Program-made: the position numbers and the translations under genes
Notes under the pieces: generated by a model
What the model saw: the letters and a program-made list of their open reading frames with translations, nothing else
Database searches by the model: none
What the model was told of the DNA's origin: nothing
Assembly (NCBI RefSeq): GCF_933775445.1
Contig: NC_065877.1
Span: 13,392,001 to 13,456,000 of the forward strand
Direction: 5' to 3'
DNA length: 64,000 nt
Source: Argentina anserina
Taxonomy: Eukaryota; Streptophyta; Magnoliopsida; Rosales; Rosaceae
Part shown: piece after piece, positions 43,717 through 52,371 of the stretch
Layout: each line of letters starts with the position of its first letter
Position numbering within the stretch: position 1 is the stretch's first letter

Positions 43717-44010
43717 GATACAATTGTTGGTGAAGCTTGCGCAAAATTTCGACACCAATTGGAGATACTATCCTGTTAACAATGCCATTGTGCAGAACTG
43801 AGATGACATGGGTCATGTTTGGGACCATGTTTTCTACAGTGAGCTCAAAGTACACTTCTTGTTCTTTTTTGCTACCTGAAATCTTATAATATCGTACCAA
43901 TGCTTGATAAAATCTTATTTCATCTTGTTTGTCAACATATAGATCCTACTGAATGCCATATATTACTCACAGACGCTCCCCTCAATCCCTCAAAGAACCG
44001 CAAAAGGATG
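43717..44010 (+). pseudogene. Actin-related protein 2 (ARP2)-like exons, degenerate
   Basis: ARP2 is a core subunit of the ARP2/3 complex that nucleates branched actin. After a TTTTACATTATAG acceptor the first exon (43,717-43,849) reads DTIVGEACAKFRHQLEI, YPVNNAIVQN, a TGA where ARP2 has Trp, and DDMGHVWDHVFYSELK. After about 90 bp of intron-like sequence the next (about 43,943-44,010) reads DPTECHILLTDAPLNPSKNR followed by KRMV and a GT donor-like junction. Both match adjacent parts of plant ARP2, and the retained intron shows a genomic copy. Upstream and downstream ARP2 exons were not found within the window. The in-frame stop and missing parts mean it is non-functional. Confidence 0.75.
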
Positions 44011-44807
44011 GTCTGTTTTGCGATTTCTTTATCAGGCAATAGTCTAGTTTGGTTCATTTATGTGTCTGTTGTAATTATAGTAATTGTGGGTGTTAATGTT
44101 GTGACTGTGCTCGGTTTAGTACATCGTATTCCTTGTGAAGCTGATACGCCGTACTCCTTGTCTTTTCCCTGTCACAAGTGGCACACGTTGTCAAAGTAGA
44201 GACCACGGCGACGTGGTCTTCAACTCTCCGACGCTTAAGTTAGGATGGTGGTAATTTATGCAGAGTTACAGTAGGGAATTTATTGCACTTACCTTATGAG
44301 GTCCAGAGTTTGACATTTTATTGTTGAGTTGAGGTAGATCGTTTATCTATCTTTCGATGTGGGACGACGTCCGAGTAAGGTGTTCTCTGAAGTCTTCTTT
44401 GAGATGCGCGTGAGGGCGCGTCTGTAGTCAGTTTGGACCGCGGGGAGGCCCATTGCGTAGCTAGTACGGCTGACTTGCTATTAGTATTGTAAGACTGTGC
44501 TATACATTAGCCTTAATGCGCTGATTGTTGTGCTGATTATGGCGGGCATAAGCTTATGCCAACAAGTCCCCCCAAGTTCCCAGTCTAGGGAGGTGATTTC
44601 TTGACTGGGGAGTTAATATTTGAGCGTTTTGCCATAATCAGCAATGGGTCTCACTGACCCTCTCGTAGTCCCCCCACTCCCCGGTTAAGGAATGCCGAAT
44701 TGGTTGATGGTGTAATGAGTCGTGTCGAACCTCTTTAGGTATTATTGGTTGGTTTTAGTGCTTCTGTTGTAGCCGAGTCATGTTTTGTGTACTACGTTTG
44801 ATCGCTC

Positions 44808-45590
44808 TTTGAGCGTAGTGCGTCCGTCATAGCGTAGTGAATGCTTGCGCGTGGGACGTCTTTCATCGCTATCCTTGAGCGTAATGCGTCCGTTATAGCG
44901 TAGTGAATGCTTACGCGTAGGACGTCTTTCATCGCTATCTTTGAGCGTAGTGCCTCTGTCATAGCGTAGTGAATTCTTAAACGTAGGACGGCTTTCATCG
45001 CTATCTTTGAGCGTAGTGCGTCTGTTATAGCGTAGTGAATTCTTACGCGTAGGACGTCTTTCATCACTATCTTTGAGCGTAGTACGTCTGTCATAGCCAA
45101 TGTTCTAAAAATCCCCGCCTAGGATCGCCTAGGCGCCCGAAGATCCTTGGCCGCCTCGATTTTGGGCCGATTAATCCCCGATTAATCCGATTAATCTCCG
45201 ATTAATCCTCTGGGCGCTGGTTTTTAGCTGTCCGCCCGATTAACGCCTAGCATTTTTTAGAACCTTGGTCATAGCGTAGTGAATTCTTACGCGTAGGACG
45301 TCTTTCATCGCTATCTTTGAGCGTAATGCGTCCGTCATAACGTAGTGAATTCTTACGTGTAGGACGTCTTTCATCGCTATCTTTGAGCGTAGTACGTCTG
45401 TCATAGCGTAATAAATTCTTACGCGTAGGACGTCTTTCATCGCTATCTTTTTTAGCGTAGTGAATTCTTACGCGTAGGACGTCTTTTTATCGCAATCTGT
45501 GAGCGTAGTGCGTCCGTCATAGCGTAGTAAATTCTTACGCGTGGGACGTCCTTTTATCGCTATCTATGAGCGTAATGTTTGTAGGTTGAG
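44808..45590 (+). repeat. About 66-bp minisatellite
   Basis: Units reading TTTGAGCGTAGTGCGTC, TGTCATAGCGTAGTGAATTC, TTACGCGTAGGACGTC and TTTCATCGCTATC recur about ten or eleven times, each about 65-66 bp, interrupted by a MITE at 45,098-45,267. The repeat frames translate to repetitive peptides on the minus strand (KDVLRVRIHYAMTDALRSKI-like), which I regard as by-products of the repeat. Confidence 0.9.
45098..45267. mobile_element. hAT-type MITE with 8-bp target duplication
   Basis: The 170-bp block starts CAATGTTCTAAAAATCC and its opposite strand starts CAAGGTTCTAAAAAATGC, giving terminal inverted repeats. GTCATAGC flanks it on both sides (45,090-45,097 and 45,268-45,275), an exact 8-bp duplication as made by hAT transposases. 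The interior is GC-rich with repeated CCGATTAATCC phrases and no coding capacity. Confidence 0.85.
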
Positions 45591-46166
45591 AGCAGCGCCA
45601 TTCGCGTTGTGGGCAGCACGTGTCGTACATGCATTGGGCGGATGTTTCGTGAATGATTCAAATTCGTGGGGTGACGTTATCCGAGAAGACAGTTATTGCA
45701 TGTAATTAAGGCGTGTGTAACCGAAACGTTGCCTCGGTAACTCATGCCACGTGGCGAGATCTAGAGCGATGTCTCTTGGGTCGACGGCTAAGATGTGAGT
45801 AACGGTTTTCTGGATCTGACGGTTAAGGGATGTTTTTGAGAAATCAACGGGCGAGATGTGAGGTGGAGTTTAGTATAAAAGGGTGAAAGGGATAGAATGG
45901 CTGTCATTATCGACAGATCCAAGTTTTCGAAATCTAAATTCTCTCATTCCCTCTCTTTTGCTCTCGTCTGCTCCCTTTCGTGTTTGGAAGAAACTCATCG
46001 GGATTTTTGTGTGAATCGGTTTTTTGAGGTATGTTTCTGATCTGAATCTCCTTTATACGACTGTGGCTTTAGTTGTTTGTTGGTAGGTTTGTGTTTATAG
46101 GGTAAATCAGTTGTTTTGGGTTTGGGTTTTTTCGGCAGATTTGTGGGTTTTGGGTCTGTTTGATCT

Positions 46167-47600
46167 TTGGATGGGTGTTTTTCGGCAAAGTGGGGTGTTT
46201 GTACGGGCGGTGCGGATGGGTTTTCGCCGTTAACTGGGTTTGATGTTATTCATGTTCTTCAAACTCGTTCTTGCGAGGTTCGTAGGATATATCTGACTAA
46301 CTTTCTGACTTCTAGTTCTAGGTTGTTCGCCTTTGACTTCGGTGTTGCTTGCTGCGGCGTAATGCCTAGGATAAATATACTAACTGACAGCGATTCCGCA
46401 TCTGCAGAAGGAAGTTGGTCCGCGTCGTCATCTTCTTGGTCGTGGACAAGTGACTTGGAGGCCAACTACTTGGATTTGGTGCGGCGTAGTGGTGGAAACG
46501 ACTTGCGTCTCGAAGATCGTACCGTTGTCTTTGCAAGAGTGCTAGCGAACTGGGACACGAGTGAGTCGTCAAGCACCATGGAGTCAGAACGTGAGGAGAT
46601 TGGAGAAAGTGACGTGGATCTCGCTTTGTGTCAAAGCGTATTGTGAGTGCTTCGGGGACTAGCACTTCAGGCCCAACACTGAGCCCAGCGCCTGTAAGGC
46701 ATTGGTTAGATGGTGGAGTACAGAGGTTGGAGGTGGAAGAACCGCATGGAGCTGACTCCACCGCAGTGAATGGCTACGTGGAAGAGTTTAAGTTGCCTGC
46801 CGCGATCGTCGCCAGTGCAATTCGACGTGATGAGTTTGGTTCTATGTTGCCTAACGGGTACGCGCTAGTAAGTCCCTCCGTACTACGGCTTGGGGTGGAG
46901 TTACCGTTAGATCCCCGCCTGCAGTGTCTTGTGGCGGAGTTTGGCTTGGCTTTTGGTCAAGTTAGTTACAACATGTGGCGAGTCCTTCTCGGTCTCTGCT
47001 CACTCTTCTACCTCTCAGGGTGTTTGGCTCCTACTGCGGCGGAAGTGCTTCATTTCTTCAAGGTGGATTATAACCAGCGCAATGGTAATGGAGGGACCGC
47101 GCGATTTATGAGGCGGGATGAGCGCAGTGAATACCAGGTTTTAGAGAACTGGCCCACCTCAGAGGCGAACTGGAGAAAAAACAGCTTCATAGTAGAGAGG
47201 GGATGGGAATATGGGTGCATTAACGGGGTAGAGTATCTTCCAGAGAAATGTATTCCCTCACGGTTTCAAGCCATTAACTGTAGGTTTCGATATTTTACTA
47301 AATTTTGTTGCTACGGAATAACTGTTTGCTGACGCTACCCTTTTGTTTTTTGTTGCGTAGCTGGAAGGAGGTTGGTGTTGTCGGAGCGAGAAGTTGATCG
47401 AGTAAATCGTGTGACATACTTTTGGAGGTGCCAAGGTGAGGACTTAGTTCACGATTTGAAGGTATTGACGAACCCGTACCTCTTGTTCGAGCAAGGATTA
47501 CTCCGTCGCCATCGTAAGTAAAAGTGCTACGCTCTTCAGTCTTCTATTCTTTGTTTATAGCGTACTAATCTGATGTTATGTAGCTAGGGTATTGATTGAG
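46167..47600 (+). CDS. Spliced transposon-type gene ('putative gypsy type transposon' family-like), frameshifted
   Basis: An acidic, Ser-rich first part (about 46,360-46,646; SDSASAEGSWSASSSSWSW, VVFARVLANWDTSESS) is followed, after a frameshift near 46,620-46,650, by a longer frame to about 47,279. That frame reads LRLGVELPLDPRLQCLVAEF, QVSYNMWRVLLGLCSLFYLS, EVLHFFKVDYNQ and SEYQVLENWPTSEANWRKNS. The hydrophobic 'LP.. P......F.....Q...N.WR.L.....L' layout recalls the Pfam family named putative gypsy type transposon (Transposase_28), from memory. An intron with GTAGGT donor and TTGCGTAG acceptor (about 47,280-47,360) leads to an exon WKEVGVVGAREVDRVNRV, DLVHDLKVLTNPYLLFEQGL, ending at a GTAAGT donor at about 47,515. 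The following exon is lost where gypsy-like remnants begin. Probably a decayed or non-autonomous element gene. Confidence 0.45.
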
Positions 47601-48000
47601 TTAAATCAGGCCAATGTTTTTGTTTTTGCATGGAAACCCTTTCATTTACCATCCTTTTGATCATCAACAGCGTGTTGTTATTAATCACTGATGCATCAAG
47701 TACTACCAACTTGAGAATGAAGTTGATAGGTACATCAATGAACTGCCCTCAATAGAAAATGCTTAGCTCACTAGTATGTTCCATTTCAAGCCAGGGTACA
47801 ACGTCATTTGTTAAGACTTTTGGATAATTTCTAGATGAAAATTTTAGGCTTGAGGACAAGCTTGTTCTTTGAGCGGGTGGAAATGTTATGATTCCAAGCT
47901 ACTTTTCAGTTTGGGCATCGTATATTGTTATGTAATGGGCTGATGGATCCAGATTATATTGTAAACAGGTTTTTAGGGTTATCCTCCTATATCAAAAGTA
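47600..48000 (+). pseudogene. Retroelement pol tail and LTR remnant
   Basis: Phrases such as ATGGAAACCCTTTCATTTACC, GAGGACAAGCTTGTTCTTTG and GCGGGTGGAAATGTTATGAT resemble the end of a gypsy pol gene running into a purine-rich tract and a TGTTATGATTCCAAGC LTR start near 47,884. Frames are full of stops. The identification is tentative. Confidence 0.35.
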
Positions 48001-49352
48001 AGATGATAGGTTGTAAGACATTGATGAATATTGAATTTTAGTATTTTTTTTATAATTTCTTTTAGCTTTAGCTTTCGTTTTCTTTTTGCTTCTGCATCAA
48101 TGACTTTTCATGATAGCAATTATCAAGATCGTGACATATTAGTTGTTTAGTTCGGTTTTTTTTTCGTTTGGAATAAGCCAATTTGCATTTTATAGAACTC
48201 TAGATGCAGCACTAGGAATAATTTGGTAGTTTTCATGAGAATGAGAGAGTGTATATTGAATAACCAGACCAATTTGTTTAGTTCAATTACTTATAATTCC
48301 TTGAACTTGACAATTTGTTCTGGTGTAAACCTAGTATATATTACTTATATATTAGTTGAATTCCATTCCAGTGGGAGTTATGTTCTTTTTTTTTCCAATA
48401 GCTTGAATTTGCTTCCTTCCTTCATCCATCTTTTTTTTTTATCAAAAAAAAATGAATAAAAAAAGAGATGGATGAAGGAAGCAAATCTTTGCTCCGTGGA
48501 AGTTAAAACCCGAAATATTCAGAGGAGCTATGATCAATTCAAACGAATTGCTTGCTAATTACGTTTTACGTACCATCGATGTTGCATGTGTTGATTGCCT
48601 TAGTCCTGTGGATTCATGTGATTTATGTTTTTACGCCACATAATTAGCATTAGCAAATCTGAAATCCCATTTACATGTATCTCCAGTTAAAACTTACATG
48701 TTTTTATTGGTATTTTGCTAATGTTACAGTTCTCTTTCTCGGTTGATGGCATGGACAACTGAATGTGACCTACAACGGAGAAAATTTGCATGTTGTTACC
48801 ATTTCAGTCTTTAGATCTGAAGAGTTATAATACAACCTCCTCATTTAGTTAATTATCTGCAATATTTTCCTCTTATTATCAACTTAATTTTCTCTTTAAT
48901 TAATAACATAAATACCAATCGAAAATAGAAAGAAACGAAGATGTACAAAGAAGTGTAAATTTTCATTCGTATGACCCTTTCAGTTATTAGTATTAATTTT
49001 TTTCTAATACACGTGATTGAGATACTATTGAGCATCTCCAACAGCTGATCTAAAATTCAAATAATCTTTATAATATAGAAAAACATCAATTTTTAGCTCC
49101 AACAGATCATGTAAACCATAATTTATAATAGAGAAAGTGGGAAGAGAGAAACAAAATCTCTAGAGTAAAAATAACAAAAAAAAAATCTTTTTTATCTCTC
49201 TTATTATAAGGAGACTAGCTGTTAGTAAAAAATATGACACTATGAGATTTAGTTTGATTTTCATTTAATTATACAGATTTACATTTAATTTTATACAATA
49301 GAATAAAAGAGCTGTTAGAGTTGAGATTATTTTTTTAACTTTTAGAGAATTG
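48001..49352. other. No gene seen; one hairpin at 48,407-48,486
   Basis: AT-rich sequence. At 48,407-48,431 ATTTGCTTCC...TTCATCCATCT is repeated in inverted form at 48,466-48,486 (AGATGGATGAAGGAAGCAAA), separated by an A/T-rich loop of about 35 bases; the left arm has an extra TTCC. This would fold into a stable hairpin and may be a MITE remnant. Confidence 0.5.
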
Positions 49353-49537
49353 TGTTCCGGGAGAATTACCATTCTACCCTTATGTGTGTCTTAGCCTAAT
49401 AGGTTTCCCAATAGGAGATAGATTAGCATCTCCGTAGTAGATTAGAATTCCGAATCCTACGGGATTGTGGTGTTGTAAATGCCTATATATAGGCCCCCAT
49501 ATCATTCAATAATATACAAGTATTTCATCCTCAAACA
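49353..49537 (+). repeat. 5' LTR of the 49-kb copia element
   Basis: 185 bp, TGTTCCGGGAG...CCTCAAACA, with a CCTATATATAGG promoter box at about 49,482-49,493. It differs from the 3' LTR by A/G in GATTAGAATTCC. Confidence 0.95.
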
Positions 49538-49552
49538 CGTTATCAGCACGAA
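49538..49552 (+). promoter_or_regulatory. Probable primer-binding site of the 49-kb copia element
   Basis: CGTTATCAGCACGA follows the 5' LTR directly. It is not the TGGTATCAGAGC form of the other two elements here, so a different tRNA or an internal tRNA site is likely used. Confidence 0.55.
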
Positions 49553-49609
49553 GCCCTAAAACCCTGAATCTTTTAGAGCCGTCCGAAATTTTTTCTTCTT
49601 CCCTTCCTC

Positions 49610-49830
49610 CGCCGCCGCAACCCCCTGCCGCCGCCGCAGCCCCTGCCTGCCCTCGCAGCCCCTGCCCGCAGCCCTGCTGCTCGCCGCTCGCCGCACCTGC
49701 TGCTCGCCACACCTGCTGCTCGCCACACCTGCTGCTCGCCACACCTGCTGCTTGCCACACCTGCTGCTCGCCGCTCGCCGCTCGCCGCACCTGTTGCTCG
49801 CCGCCCCTGCTGCTCGCCGTCGAGCTTCCT
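49610..49830 (+). repeat. CACCTGCTGCTCGCC tandem repeats in the copia leader
   Basis: GC-rich leader in which CACCTGCTGCTCGCC(A/G) recurs about eight times between 49,680 and 49,820, after a CCGCCGCCGC-type start. A minus-strand open frame across it is a composition artefact. Confidence 0.85.
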
Positions 49831-49987
49831 CCGCATTCGCTCCGTAAAGAAATCTTTTTGCCCCGCAAGTCCCCGCATCAAAGCATTCAAAATTGCTCCT
49901 CCCGCATATTCACGCAAGAGACGTGAAATTCACAAGCAAGGACTTCGCTCAAGAGAAGCTACTCCCGTATACTACAAACCTCCCAAG

Positions 49988-50333
49988 GTAAATTTTTATA
50001 AACGTTCCCGCTTTTGAACGTATAGATATATTATATCGGGCGCTATTAGCCTTCTTCTTGTCTTAATTCCGGCCTTTCTTATAACGCCGATGAGACTATA
50101 GAGGGATGGGTTTCCCCTCTTGGTCGATGTTTTCTGTGTGACGGTCCTGGGGGAGTCACGATTGTTTTGAAAGGGAAGTTAATCGATTTTCGTGTGGTCG
50201 CCTGAGTGCACCGCTGTTTTGGGTGCGATCATGAGTATCGCCGCTTGCATCGATTTTTCTTGTGACCATATACGTCACCCCTTCTAATTCCTATTATACT
50301 TGAATCTAATCGATTCTGTATTCGTGTTTGTAG
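49988..50333 (+). other. Predicted leader intron of the copia element
   Basis: CCCAAG|GTAAAT at 49,987/49,988 is a strong 5' splice site; TTCGTGTTTGTAG ends at 50,333, directly before the gag ATG. A CTAAT branch-point-like motif lies at about 50,306-50,310. Removing it would put a short spliced leader next to gag and delete several upstream ATG triplets. Confidence 0.5.
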
Positions 50334-51401
50334 ATGTCATCGCCATCTCGACCGGAATTTGGCCTTCTTGATCTAGAAGGAAAGGAATACCACCGCTGGG
50401 TTTCCGACATGGAACTCGCGTTCGAGAACCGAGGGATTGAAGGCATGTTTGCCGACCCTCCTGCTGATTTCCCACCTATGGCTAAGACTCAGACTCTCAT
50501 CTTTATGAGACGTCACATCCATGCAACTCTCAAGAGGCAATACTTGAACGTAAAAGATCCTAAAGAATTATGGGACAAACTACGCTTGCGGTACAACAAC
50601 GTTCATGATAAGCTTCTTCCTGAATTGACCGTTAGATTGGATAACATCCGTCTATTGGACTATAAGAGAGTGGATGAGTTCAATCAGGATATGCTATGCT
50701 TGCAATCCGATCTTGGCACCGTTGGTGTCATCAAGACCGACCTAGATCTTCTCAATAAGACATTGGATACGTTTCCAATCAACTATGAGGTTCAAGCTCA
50801 TACGTACCGCACTCATGTAGAAGAAGGGAAGATCCGGTCTTTTTCCGACCTAATGGCACTCTTAGCTAAGAAGGAGAGACATTCTGAGATTCTCCTCAAC
50901 AACAACAATAGACCTGTTGGCACTAAAAGAATTTCTACGCCACAGGCTAACTATGGGAAAGTTCCTAAGCAAAAGAATCAATCAAGGAACGCTTCATATC
51001 AGCACCAAAATAACAACTCTCGTGGTGGGAGGCAACAAGGCCGACCTCGGCCTCGGTCCAATACATGGACCCGTGATGGTGGCGGCGCCGCACCCTCAGG
51101 GGGAGGCCGTCCCCGTCCCACACTCCAAGGAGGCCGTGCGCCTCCTAATGCCTCCACTTCCGGTAATGGCAAGTCTCCATGCTTCAAATGTGGCTCCTTT
51201 AAGCACTTTAATCGCGATTGTCGCGCTAGCAAAGAGATGATCAAGGCTTACTCCGCCTACAAGAAGTTTCTACAACCCGAATCGAATCATGTGGATGAGG
51301 ACCATGAGATCGAGACTCACCATATCTCCATGAAACCCGAGCCCCTTGCTTCTAAAGCTAGGCCTCCGGTTGCTACCATGGATACTCCCGACTTTGATTA
51401 G
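50334..51401 (+). CDS. Copia gag (capsid/nucleocapsid) protein
   Basis: The 355-residue product starts at an ATG immediately after a TTTGTAG splice-acceptor-like sequence. It has the plant copia gag domain: FGLLDLEGKEYHRWVSDMEL, FMRRHIHATLKRQYL, PKELWDKLRLRYNNVHDKLL, RVDEFNQDMLCLQSDLGTV, followed by a basic Gly/Arg/Pro-rich linker (about residues 220-275) and a CCHC zinc knuckle, CFKCGSFKHFNRDC, near residue 283. The frame is unbroken. Gag proteins form the particle that packages element RNA. The linker is a GC-rich insert unlike the flanking codons. The frame ends about 970 bp before pol, so pol is not made by simple readthrough or frameshift. Confidence 0.92.
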   Translation: MSSPSRPEFGLLDLEGKEYHRWVSDMELAFENRGIEGMFADPPADFPPMAKTQTLIFMRRHIHATLKRQYLNVKDPKELWDKLRLRYNNVHDKLLPELTVRLDNIRLLDYKRVDEFNQDMLCLQSDLGTVGVIKTDLDLLNKTLDTFPINYEVQAHTYRTHVEEGKIRSFSDLMALLAKKERHSEILLNNNNRPVGTKRISTPQANYGKVPKQKNQSRNASYQHQNNNSRGGRQQGRPRPRSNTWTRDGGGAAPSGGGRPRPTLQGGRAPPNASTSGNGKSPCFKCGSFKHFNRDCRASKEMIKAYSAYKKFLQPESNHVDEDHEIETHHISMKPEPLASKARPPVATMDTPDFD

Positions 51402-52371
51402 TCGTTTTAGCTTCTTTAGCTTTATGATTCAAGTATCGTTATGGCCGACCGCCATTGTTATTTTCATTGACTTTGTAATAGTCTTTTGATTTTGGAATTA
51501 GAAGTTCATGTGTGATATATTAAAGATTGGCATTCAATAAAATTTCTCAATTCTTGCTTACAAGACGATCTCTTTGAGAATTTTATTTACCCGACACTTA
51601 GCATGATGATCAACGTGTGCAACTCACGTGGTTTTTAAATTGGACGCTTTTGGGTTACATGGGACCCCAATAGCACTATATTGTGAATTTGGAACTTAAA
51701 ATTCGGAAAACGAACCTCGGAACGTCGAAAAACGACGTCGTTTTGCCTTGGCCGGCCCCGGTTACTATTCCGGCGTTTCCGGCACGTTTTGCCGGCGTAT
51801 TCGCCGTCTTCCGGCCATTTCGCGGCGTTTTCGGCACCGCCACTCGGTTCCTGCCGGCGTTCCCTGTCGGACCTGAAGTCCCGGCCTCCATACCGGCCAG
51901 TTTCGACAGCCGCCGGCCGGTTTTTCCGGCAATAGGTGCCGCCGGTTTTCCACCGAGTTTTTCGACGATTTTTTTTTCGTCGTTTTCTCGTGATTCTTCC
52001 GGCATATTGCAGCAGCCCCTGCTGCCACGTTTTCCTCGTCCAAAATTCACCCGGTTTAGAGTTCTTTTGACATGGTTTCCCGGTTTGTTTTTCCGGTTTT
52101 CTCCAAGTCCGTTATATGCACTCACCGGTACTCTTTGTGTGTGTTTTCCACACCATTATTGGATGGTTTCTACCACCCTCGTTTACTGTTTGGTATTTCA
52201 CTGCTTCAATACCATGATTTCCAACTCTTTAGTTGAAGAATGTAGTACTATTACCATGTGATACATTCGATGGAATCGCGCTTTATTCCGATTCCCTTTC
52301 TTACAATATCCTACGGCGTATTGTATAGAATTGTTCCCGTGTCACTGACTCTCTTAATTGTCATTTTGTAG
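51402..52371 (+). other. Non-coding spacer between gag and pol
   Basis: About 970 bp. The first part is AT-rich with a possible polyadenylation-type CAATAAAATT at about 51,535-51,544; the second (51,720-52,090) is rich in GCCGG repeats. A 192-codon frame (51,683-52,261) is Phe/Pro-rich, unlike any protein I know, and probably accidental. The spacer ends TCATTTTGTAG directly before the pol ATG, a good 3' splice site with CTGAC/CTTAAT branch-point-like motifs just upstream. Confidence 0.6.

Larger units (their letters stand above)
44190..46020 (+). mobile_element. Promoter/LTR-like region of a retroelement-like unit
   Basis: This region precedes the transposon-type gene at 46.2 kb. It holds a minisatellite, a GC-mixed upstream block (ACGTGG, GATGTGGGACGACGTCC), and near 45,880-45,900 a promoter-like GTATAAAAGGGTG (TATAAAA) followed by a CT-rich leader ending in a GAG|GTATGT splice donor near 46,028. 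No matching second LTR was found downstream, so whether this is a true LTR is unproven. Confidence 0.4.

Noticed and set aside
44792..45440. Minus-strand frames with repeated KDVLRVRIHYAMTDALRSKI-type peptide
   Set aside because: They follow directly from the 66-bp minisatellite, whose period is a multiple of three; no start context or homology supports translation.
44808..45590. CRISPR-like array of regularly spaced repeats
   Set aside because: Units are contiguous without unique spacers, and this is plant nuclear DNA; it is a minisatellite.
49506..49917. Three overlapping minus-strand frames rich in Gln, Ala, Gly and Arg
   Set aside because: Caused by the GC-rich tandem repeat in the copia leader; antisense to the element and without features.
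51683..52261. 192-codon frame in the gag-pol spacer
   Set aside because: Phe/Pro-rich translation of a GCCGG-rich stretch with no recognisable domain; overlaps an equally long antisense frame.
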